DNA of 7,085 nucleotides. Origin: Promethearchaeota archaeon (lineage in GTDB: Archaea > Asgardarchaeota > Lokiarchaeia > Sigynarchaeales > SOKP01). Positions 1-5,575 of this stretch are shown one piece after another. Every line of letters starts with the position of its first letter. Position 1 is the first letter of the stretch. The stretch spans positions 1 to 7,085 of the forward strand of contig JAEOTW010000100.1 in the NCBI GenBank assembly GCA_016839655.1. The letters are read 5' to 3'. A program made the position numbers and the translations under genes. The notes under the pieces were generated by a model that saw only the letters and a program-made list of their open reading frames with translations, was not told the DNA's origin and searched no databases.

Positions 1-114
1 AATTCCTTGGATCAATTTTAGATTCCTCTTGAATAGTTTATTATATTTCAGTTATTGAAATATATATAATAATTTCTTAAGTAACTTATTATTATTAATT
101 TTATTTAATTTACG

Positions 115-173
115 TGTGAAAATTCAAGGATAATTTTAATATCTATATTATAGGACAACCTTGAATTTTTATA
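115..173. repeat. Inverted repeat with an 11-bp perfect stem
   Basis: The arms AAAATTCAAGG (119-129) and CCTTGAATTTT (159-169) are exact reverse complements separated by 29 bases. Allowing G-T wobble, the stem in plus-strand RNA extends to 115-129 / 159-173. The arms include three G-C pairs in a region that is otherwise almost pure A/T. The right arm ends in a T5 run (166-170), so it could be a terminator or attenuator-like structure, or a protein-binding site. Its role is not known. Confidence 0.45.
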
Positions 174-237
174 AAAAGAATAATTAAAAATAGAATTTAT
201 CAAAATTGGATAAATAACTTTTTTAATTAACATTATT

Positions 238-261
238 TAATTAATTCTTAAGAATTATTTA
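238..261. repeat. Near-perfect 24-bp palindrome, operator-like
   Basis: The central 16 bases (TAATTCTTAAGAATTA, 242-257) are a perfect palindrome. With one mismatched pair (241/258) the symmetry extends to 238-261. It lies about 80 bases before the inferred start of the first surface-protein gene, a position compatible with a repressor or activator site. In DNA this AT-rich a palindrome of this length can arise by chance, so the regulatory reading is tentative. Confidence 0.3.
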
Positions 262-326
262 TTAGAAGTATTTAATAATATAATATTAAATTCAATTAAG
301 CATTGATATAAAATATCTAAAATATT

Positions 327-332
327 GGTGAT
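327..332 (+). promoter_or_regulatory. Ribosome-binding site supporting the ATT start at 341
   Basis: GGTGAT matches the sequence complementary to the 3' end of archaeal 16S rRNA and ends 8 bases before ATT at 341. The next gene's GGAGGT also ends 8 bases before its ATG. There is no comparable site at a suitable distance before the TTG at 410. An in-frame TAA at 332-334 overlaps this site, so translation in this frame cannot begin further upstream. This site therefore decides the start call for the first gene. Confidence 0.55.
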
Positions 333-340
333 AAGTTTCA

Positions 341-2005
341 ATTAAAAAATATAATCATCAAAGAAATAATAAATATTTTTTCATCATAATTGCCTCACTA
401 ATCTTATTTTTGTGTGTTTTTATATCTAATTTTGAATCAAGTTATCATTTAACACAAAATTCCAATTTTGAAAAATTACAAACCTCCGCAGAAGTACTAT
501 ATTCTAGACAATGGCTTACTAATCGATTTTTTAGTTCTGATACTGCATGGACAACAAGCGAAGAGGGGGATGGTAATGATGTTGACGCATTAATAACTGG
601 GGGGTATGGTAATTATTATATGCATGGTGATTCAGGTTCTTTAATTATTGATGATCCTCTTAGCGATGTAGATTGGACAGGTATTATAAATCCAGATTTA
701 CCTATTTTACCAGATCGCGCTGAAATTAATTCTTCAGGTTGCTATGTATACCATCAATGGCATGAAAATGTTAATCAAACTCGCAATCGACCAAGTGCAC
801 GATGGCAAAGAACTATAAATATGCCAGTTGATATGAGAGATTATATAATTACTTCTGCCTCACTAGAGGCTGACTTCAATGCATCAGTAACAGTTTCGCC
901 GTGGAATAATGGTGGAATTGATAGAGAGGGAGATACAGGTTTAGATGATTACTCTACAGGCGACTATGTAGAGTTTTATATTCTGATTTCTGATTTAGAA
1001 GAATCTTTTCCACCTGTTCGAGTTGCATATAACCACACAGGCGAATTGGGACGTGATTCTCCTGCTTTAGGAAGTTATCCTGACACTCCTATGAATGTAG
1101 TCCCTGATGAAGTTTTAAAAGAAGTATTAGCTTCGGCTTTTGAAAATGATGGTTTTAACTTTGTTATAACCCTCGGAATTGATATATATTGTGAAGATAA
1201 TGAAATCGGAGTAGATATCGATAGATGGGATGCATTAATAATTAGAGATTTTAATCTAAGCTTTTCATATGAAAAGAAAATAGACCAATTTACAACAGTT
1301 TCATGGGAACAGGCAGGAAACCAAATAACAGGAGAAAATACCCAGGTAAGAGTTGCTCAATTGAATTTTGAATATATGATTAATACTACTTGGCCCTCGG
1401 ATGCATCTCCAAACTCAGAGATTCGTGTGTTTATCAATGATAAACAATTAACAGAAACAATTAAACTAAGTAGAGCTGGAGATACTCTACAGGATGCATA
1501 TCCTGGTAGGATCGATGTAACCTCATACATATCAAAAGATATTGAAATCGAGCTGAAGATTCAAATATTTTTAGCGGATGAATTTGGTTTATCTGAGGAA
1601 ATTAAAATCTCAATTGATAATGTATTTTTTGCAATTACATATGTTGTATTCACAGACGACTTCTTCCGAGAACCTATGTTTTTTAGGATATTATTAATAG
1701 TTGCTAGCGTTGCAGGTTTATGTATTGGAGGATATCTTTTTGCTTATCAAAAAGTTTTAAAATATCCAAAACCAGTTAGGAAAGTTAGAAAATTTAAAAG
1801 AACTTTAACTAAGAAAAATGATCCCACAATACTTATAGTAGATAGAGAAAAAGCATTTAAGAAGGAGTATAGTAAGGAGCGACATAAAACTTCTTCATTT
1901 TTAAGAGGAAAACCAACTGAAGAAACCAAGAGTATAAAAGAACCAATACCCTCAAAACAACCGGTTGAATTAAAGAAAACACCAGAAGGTGATAAAGATA
2001 AATAG
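341..2005 (+). CDS. Single-pass surface protein with beta-rich ectodomain, first of a tandem pair
   Basis: Function is unknown. Read from ATT at 341 it is 554 residues. The N-terminus is basic (MKKYNHQR...) with a hydrophobic helix at about 12-28. A beta-strand-rich ectodomain follows to about 440, then a membrane helix at about 450-469 and an 85-residue Lys-rich tail. Landmarks shared with its downstream paralogue are HQW (138), QTRNxPSxxW, the acidic YCEDNE...VDIDxWD cluster (283-297), ADEFGL (412-417) and, just inside the membrane, YPKPVRKV. The ectodomain looks like two jelly-roll/galactose-binding-like sandwiches (inference). It has six N-glycosylation sequons. The first conventional start (TTG, 410) would delete most of the anchor and its positive charges, and with ATT the HxW motifs of both paralogues fall at 138/139. 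An assembly error hiding an ATG is the main alternative. Asgard-type origin is likely but unchecked. Confidence 0.85.
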   Translation: MKKYNHQRNNKYFFIIIASLILFLCVFISNFESSYHLTQNSNFEKLQTSAEVLYSRQWLTNRFFSSDTAWTTSEEGDGNDVDALITGGYGNYYMHGDSGSLIIDDPLSDVDWTGIINPDLPILPDRAEINSSGCYVYHQWHENVNQTRNRPSARWQRTINMPVDMRDYIITSASLEADFNASVTVSPWNNGGIDREGDTGLDDYSTGDYVEFYILISDLEESFPPVRVAYNHTGELGRDSPALGSYPDTPMNVVPDEVLKEVLASAFENDGFNFVITLGIDIYCEDNEIGVDIDRWDALIIRDFNLSFSYEKKIDQFTTVSWEQAGNQITGENTQVRVAQLNFEYMINTTWPSDASPNSEIRVFINDKQLTETIKLSRAGDTLQDAYPGRIDVTSYISKDIEIELKIQIFLADEFGLSEEIKISIDNVFFAITYVVFTDDFFREPMFFRILLIVASVAGLCIGGYLFAYQKVLKYPKPVRKVRKFKRTLTKKNDPTILIVDREKAFKKEYSKERHKTSSFLRGKPTEETKSIKEPIPSKQPVELKKTPEGDKDK

Positions 2006-2013
2006 AAAATTAT

Positions 2014-2019
2014 GGAGGT
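2014..2019 (+). promoter_or_regulatory. Ribosome-binding site fixing the second gene's ATG start
   Basis: GGAGGT, a strong Shine-Dalgarno, ends 8 bases before ATG at 2028. This favours 2028 over the in-frame GTG at 1989. The GTG would overlap the previous gene and add 13 residues (MIKINRKLWRFKK) before the basic N-terminus, and it has no comparable site. Confidence 0.8.
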
Positions 2020-2027
2020 TTAAGAAA

Positions 2028-3815
2028 ATGTCGAGAAAAAAGAATAATTTAGAAAAAATTTTCATAATAGTGATAATTTTTCTAATTCCATTGTTTTCTA
2101 GTATGTTAATTACAAATCTATTCAATAATAATCCTGAATTTGTTTTAGATACAGAGAAACTTAATAGTTCGAGAGTGGAATATCATTTAAATAACTCTTG
2201 GATTCAAAATCCAACATTTGACGGAATTGGTCTACCCTGGGAATCACGTATAGAAGGAGATTCAAGGGATTTATCTGGTAATATTTCTCTAGGCCAAGCA
2301 GATTGTAAAATAATTGGCGATTCTGGTCAAATTCAGATTGATGATCCACTTAATAACATAGATTGGCAAGATTATAATAATCCAGAATTTCCAATATCTC
2401 CCGATACTAATGGAAGTTCTTCAGCAGGCTTATATATTACTCACGAATGGGACGAAGGTGTTGATCAAACTCGAAATACACCAAGTATTCATTGGAGAAG
2501 AACTATAACAATGCCAGTTAATATGTCAGATTACATTATAACAGATGCTTCCCTTGAGGTATTTTTTAATGCTACAGTTACTGCTGTAGGAACAAATCCC
2601 TTGCAACCACATATAGGAGGAATTGAACGCCCTGGTGATTATACAGAGTCAAACCCTCCATCTATACCTCAATTTGGAATAGGAGATTTTGCCACATTTT
2701 ATGTATTAGTGTCAGATATTGATAATAGTAATTCTTTTATAGTTGCTATAAACCAAACAACTGATCTTGGACAAGACTCCCCAGAAATATCAAATTATAC
2801 AGACACACTTCTCGATCCTGTTCCAAAAAGTATTCTTATTTCATACTTAAATTCAATATTGCAGTATGATGATTTTAATTTTGTAATTACTTTGGGGATC
2901 GATGTATATTGTGAAGATAATGAATATAATGTAGATATTGATACTTGGGATATGTTAATAATGCGTACGTTCAATTTAACTTTCTCTTTCGAGAAAAAAA
3001 TTGATCAGCATACTTCATTATTATGGGAACAAGAGGGAAATGCAATAGCAGGAACTAATGTTCAAGTCACAGAAGCATTTGTAAACTTTTATTATAAAAT
3101 TGATCAACCATGGCCAGTAAATTCGTCTCCAAATTCTGAACTTAGAGTATTATTAAATAATAATTCGATGACAGAAACAATTAAACTAAGCACAGCTAAT
3201 GATACTTTCCAAATAGGAAAAGAGGGAAGTTTTGATGTTACATCTTTAATATTGACATATACCAATATTACTCTTTCTGTACAAGTCTATATGGCAGATG
3301 AGTTTGGGTTGAATGCAAACATCACTATTTCAATTGATGATGTTTCATTAATAATCTCATATATTGAGGTTTTTCCTGAATTTTTTAGTCAGCCATGGGT
3401 ATTTGCGGCTTTATTAGTTTTTGCAAGTATAGCTACTGCAAGTCTTGGTGGCTATTTTATTGCATATCAGAGAGTTTTAAAGTATCCTAGACCTGTTAGA
3501 AAGGTGATGAAATATAAAAGAACTTTAAGAAGAAGCCAAGAGCCGGAAGTTGCGATTATGCCGCGAAATATTGCATTTAATATGGCATATAAACATGAAT
3601 TAACTTCGTCTACTAAATTGTTAAAAATTAAACCAAGTGAAACGAAAAAACCTACCATTGCAGGAAAAGAAGCCTTAGAAAAACCTTCGGATATAATTAT
3701 GGAAAAGCAAATAGACTCTGAAGAATTAATTACCAAATCTTTAGAGAAAAAAGAAGAATTAGATGAGTTAGTCAAAGATTCCATAGAAGAAGGATCAAAA
3801 ACAGATAATCCCTAA
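2028..3815 (+). CDS. Single-pass surface protein, tandem paralogue of the upstream gene
   Basis: Function is unknown. It is 595 residues with the same plan as its neighbour: a basic N-terminus (MSRKKNN), a hydrophobic anchor at about 11-28, an ectodomain to about 450, a membrane helix at about 458-480 and a 115-residue cytoplasmic tail. The early ectodomain has NPTFDGxxxxW, typical of carbohydrate-binding or galactose-binding-like sandwiches. Then come HEW (139-141), QTRNTPS, YCEDNE...VDIDTWD (294-308) and ADEFGL (423-428). Across the core from NFVITLGID to EKKIDQ, 35 of 44 residues match the upstream protein by hand count. There are about 14 N-glycosylation sequons, against six upstream. The tail begins YPRPVRKVMKYKRTL and ends in an acidic, probably helical stretch. 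The gene starts 22 bases after the previous stop, so co-transcription is likely. A receptor, adhesin or sugar-binding role is inference only. Confidence 0.9.
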   Translation: MSRKKNNLEKIFIIVIIFLIPLFSSMLITNLFNNNPEFVLDTEKLNSSRVEYHLNNSWIQNPTFDGIGLPWESRIEGDSRDLSGNISLGQADCKIIGDSGQIQIDDPLNNIDWQDYNNPEFPISPDTNGSSSAGLYITHEWDEGVDQTRNTPSIHWRRTITMPVNMSDYIITDASLEVFFNATVTAVGTNPLQPHIGGIERPGDYTESNPPSIPQFGIGDFATFYVLVSDIDNSNSFIVAINQTTDLGQDSPEISNYTDTLLDPVPKSILISYLNSILQYDDFNFVITLGIDVYCEDNEYNVDIDTWDMLIMRTFNLTFSFEKKIDQHTSLLWEQEGNAIAGTNVQVTEAFVNFYYKIDQPWPVNSSPNSELRVLLNNNSMTETIKLSTANDTFQIGKEGSFDVTSLILTYTNITLSVQVYMADEFGLNANITISIDDVSLIISYIEVFPEFFSQPWVFAALLVFASIATASLGGYFIAYQRVLKYPRPVRKVMKYKRTLRRSQEPEVAIMPRNIAFNMAYKHELTSSTKLLKIKPSETKKPTIAGKEALEKPSDIIMEKQIDSEELITKSLEKKEELDELVKDSIEEGSKTDNP

Positions 3816-3816
3816 A

Positions 3817-3822
3817 TTTTTT
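3817..3822 (+). terminator. Oligo-T terminator candidate after the surface-protein operon
   Basis: A T6 run begins one base after the stop codon at 3813-3815, inside the 10-base gap to the convergent acetyltransferase gene. Archaeal RNA polymerase can stop on such runs without a hairpin. No matching T run faces the opposite gene in this gap; the nearest for it is a T5 (plus-strand A5, 3797-3801) inside the surface-protein gene. The two transcripts may therefore overlap at their 3' ends. Confidence 0.4.
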
Positions 3823-3825
3823 ATT

Positions 3826-4392
3826 CTAACCTTTTAAACAAGCCATTATTACAGCATCATGGAAGCTTCCATGAAATTTTAAATATTCTTTCAGTGTTCC
3901 TTCTTCAGTGAATCCACATCTTTTAAATAGAGATATTGACTTCTTATTTTCTATAGCAATATAAGCTTCAAGTCTATTTATTCTTAGATGATTAAATGCT
4001 ATGTTCTTTAATAAGCTAAGGGACTTTTCTGCAAAACCTTTATTCCAAAAAGAGGGAATTAGCCATATGCCTACTTGAGCTCGTTGATGTTGCCAATTAA
4101 CATTCCACAGACTAATGGACCCAATCTTAACTCTATCAACCTCATGAAACTCAATGATATAATTATATTGTAAATTACTATCCCAATATCTTAGATACCC
4201 CTTAATTAATCTTTTTGAATGCTCATATGTCTTTAATGGCCCCAATGATAGATATGTTATCAAATCTTTATTATTTAGGCTTTTATAAACAAAATCTATA
4301 TCATCTTTTGAAATTTTCCTAAGAGATACATTTCCACTATTAGCTTCTTCAACAATTTTAGAATTTCTTATCATGCTCCAAAGTATAATCAT
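3826..4392 (-). CDS. GNAT-family N-acetyltransferase, RimJ/RimL type
   Basis: Predicted to transfer an acetyl group from acetyl-CoA to an amine; the substrate (protein N-terminus, amino acid or small molecule) cannot be told. The 188 residues cover a whole GNAT domain. It opens with a LRKISKDDIDFVYKSL segment (24-39). The strand-loop-helix for acetyl-CoA is IWLIPSFWNKGFAEKSL (109-125), with the W-x-K-G-[FY]-A form usual in the RimJ/RimL group. The late signature is AYIAIENKKSISLFKRCGF...EG (143-165), where Asn and the LF/GF pair are the conserved elements. The ATG at 4392 is preceded by GGAG(AG) with only 3-5 bases of spacing, tight but usable. ATG at 4374 is the alternative and would drop six residues that lie outside the domain. 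It lies 79 bases after the hydratase stop, beyond T tracts, so it is probably its own unit. Confidence 0.88.
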   Translation of the reverse strand: MIILWSMIRNSKIVEEANSGNVSLRKISKDDIDFVYKSLNNKDLITYLSLGPLKTYEHSKRLIKGYLRYWDSNLQYNYIIEFHEVDRVKIGSISLWNVNWQHQRAQVGIWLIPSFWNKGFAEKSLSLLKNIAFNHLRINRLEAYIAIENKKSISLFKRCGFTEEGTLKEYLKFHGSFHDAVIMACLKG

Positions 4393-4440
4393 ATTCTCTC
4401 CTATATTAAAAAGAAAGATTAAAACATTATTAAATAAAAT

Positions 4441-4460
4441 AAAAAAAGAATATTAAAAAA
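4441..4460 (-). terminator. Oligo-T terminator after the enoyl-CoA hydratase
   Basis: On the minus strand two T tracts, T6 (4460-4455) and T7 (4447-4441), follow the hydratase stop (4472) within about 30 bases, with no GC-rich stem. This fits an archaeal intrinsic terminator and separates the hydratase from the acetyltransferase. The remaining bases to 4393 contain TTTAATAA-like sequence that could act as the acetyltransferase's TATA element, but this is too weak to call. Confidence 0.5.
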
Positions 4461-4471
4461 TTATAATAAAC

Positions 4472-5422
4472 CTAGATCCCTTTGTAATGGGGAGTGTCCT
4501 TTATCCTTTTTCGTCCACCACAATTACTACAAGTGTTTCCATCTTCCATTTTTCCCTTGCCACCACAAACAGAGCATTTTATTCTCCGATTAAAAGCAGC
4601 AATTCCTTCCTTAGCGTCAAAGCTAGCTTGGATAACTCCGAAACCCACTTGTTCCATCATTAATCCTAACTGTGGATACCGTGTTCCAAATTTTATGCAT
4701 TTCTTTATAACAAATAATGAAGTAGTTGGAGCATCACCTAGCCATTTAGCTTTTTCATGTACAAGTTTTTCAAATTCTTCTCCTGATGGTGCCATCCAAG
4801 TCACAAGCCCCCAGTCAAGCATAGTTTTAGCGTCATAATGTTCACCAAAAAAACCCATACGGAGAGCTCTATTAACACCTATTCTGGCAGCCATTCTAGT
4901 AATCCCCCCATTAACAGGAGCAATTCCGCGATTAATTTCAGGCAATCCGAATATGGATCTATCAGATGCTATAACAATATCACATACAAGTGTTAACTCA
5001 CATCCACCCCCAAGAGCAAAACCGTCAACAGCAGCAATCAGTGGTTTACTAAATTGTTCGAGCTCATCATAGTCCCGATGTCTTATTCTCATAGCTTGAG
5101 CCATATGCATGGGAATAGTAGGACTTAAACCCTTAGCAAAAGCAGCTGCTAAATCTGCTCCAACTGAAAATGAAGGTTTTTTAGTAATATTTTTTGTCCC
5201 TCTTAAAACTACAGCTCGAATACTACCATCAATTTCCATTAGTCGTAAAGCTTGAGAAATTTCTGAAACGGTTTGATCTGTTAAAGCATTCAGTCGATCT
5301 GGTCTATTAATTGAAATGACAGCATAATTACCATCAATACTACCTTCACGAATTACATTCCCTTGCTCATCAACTTTAGTCGGCCATTCAATACTAATAT
5401 GTTCAAATTTATTTTCTGACAT
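4472..5422 (-). CDS. Enoyl-CoA hydratase/isomerase with C-terminal zinc knuckle
   Basis: Crotonase-superfamily enzyme, most likely hydrating trans-2-enoyl-CoA to 3-hydroxyacyl-CoA in the cytosol. In its 316 residues the CoA-binding start is VISINRPDRLNALT (35-48). The oxyanion hole comes from FSVGADL (Ala89) and GGGCEL (Gly139). The two glutamates aligning with rat hydratase Glu144 and Glu164 are Glu142 and Glu162, with the same 20-residue spacing, so hydratase activity is likely rather than a degenerate homologue. After the usual ending (EGIAAFNRR, about 280) comes an unusual tail: CSVCGGKGK-x-CSNCGG, four cysteines at 283, 286, 298 and 301. This resembles one half of a DnaJ-type zinc finger and probably binds one zinc. 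Start: GAGGT ends 8 bases before ATG 5422. It follows the dehydrogenase of the next pathway step, 153 bases downstream of it. Confidence 0.92.
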   Translation of the reverse strand: MSENKFEHISIEWPTKVDEQGNVIREGSIDGNYAVISINRPDRLNALTDQTVSEISQALRLMEIDGSIRAVVLRGTKNITKKPSFSVGADLAAAFAKGLSPTIPMHMAQAMRIRHRDYDELEQFSKPLIAAVDGFALGGGCELTLVCDIVIASDRSIFGLPEINRGIAPVNGGITRMAARIGVNRALRMGFFGEHYDAKTMLDWGLVTWMAPSGEEFEKLVHEKAKWLGDAPTTSLFVIKKCIKFGTRYPQLGLMMEQVGFGVIQASFDAKEGIAAFNRRIKCSVCGGKGKMEDGNTCSNCGGRKRIKDTPHYKGI

Positions 5423-5528
5423 TTACTCTAACCTCTATTAAATGATTTTTATAATCTGTTAATCAATGATTCAAAGATAACTAGTATTATTTTTGTTAAA
5501 ATTAAAAATTTTCAAAAAGAAGTTAATG

Positions 5529-5549
5529 AAAAAAACAAAATAAAAAAAA
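5529..5549 (-). terminator. Double oligo-T terminator after the 3-hydroxyacyl-CoA dehydrogenase
   Basis: On the minus strand T8 (5549-5542) and T7 (5535-5529) follow the dehydrogenase stop by under 30 bases. This is the strongest T-rich signal in the window. The rest of the 153-base gap to the hydratase holds a TATA-like TTATAAAAA (5453-5445), which lies rather close to the hydratase's Shine-Dalgarno, and two TGTTAA half-sites (plus strand 5457-5462 and 5494-5499). This suggests the hydratase has its own promoter, although read-through cannot be excluded. Confidence 0.55.
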
Positions 5550-5575
5550 TTTGATTAAAATTAGAAATTTTATAT

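Larger units (their letters stand above)
1..340. other. Non-coding AT-rich leader upstream of the surface-protein operon
   Basis: No convincing gene is seen in either strand; all frames carry frequent stops and reading frames entering from the left edge close within about 20 codons. It holds an inverted repeat (115-173), a near-perfect palindrome (238-261) and a GGTGAT ribosome-binding site at 327-332. Two TATA-like elements face the first gene: an AT run around 276-289 and TATAAAAT at 307-314. The first would leave a leader that includes the GGTGAT. The second would place transcription start near 335, downstream of it. Base composition is so AT-rich that neither can be called a promoter with confidence. 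Confidence 0.6.

Noticed and set aside
2..58. Short plus-strand frame entering from the left edge and ending in TGA
   Set aside because: Only 18 codons and too short to separate from chance; could be the tail of an upstream gene but nothing supports it.
307..314. TATAAAAT as the definite promoter of the first surface gene
   Set aside because: It would start the transcript downstream of the GGTGAT ribosome-binding site, conflicting with the preferred start; the AT-rich region offers other candidates.
1747..1929. Minus-strand frame opposite the first surface gene
   Set aside because: Antisense to the conserved membrane-tail region. Its resemblance to another antisense frame at 3467-3784 simply mirrors the plus-strand paralogy.
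1989..2027. GTG at 1989 as start of the second surface gene
   Set aside because: Overlaps the previous gene, lacks a good ribosome-binding site and adds residues before the natural basic N-terminus; ATG 2028 has GGAGGT at the right distance.
2161..2349. Minus-strand frame of 62 codons inside the second surface gene
   Set aside because: Lies wholly within a strongly supported plus-strand gene and shows no recognisable protein features.
3467..3784. Minus-strand frame of 105 codons opposite the second surface gene's tail
   Set aside because: Shadow of the Lys/Glu-rich tail codons, which read as Phe/Leu/Ser on the other strand; its hydrophobic look is an artefact.
4494..4838. Plus-strand frame of 114 codons opposite the hydratase
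   Set aside because: The hydratase on the minus strand has intact catalytic motifs here; this is its antisense shadow.
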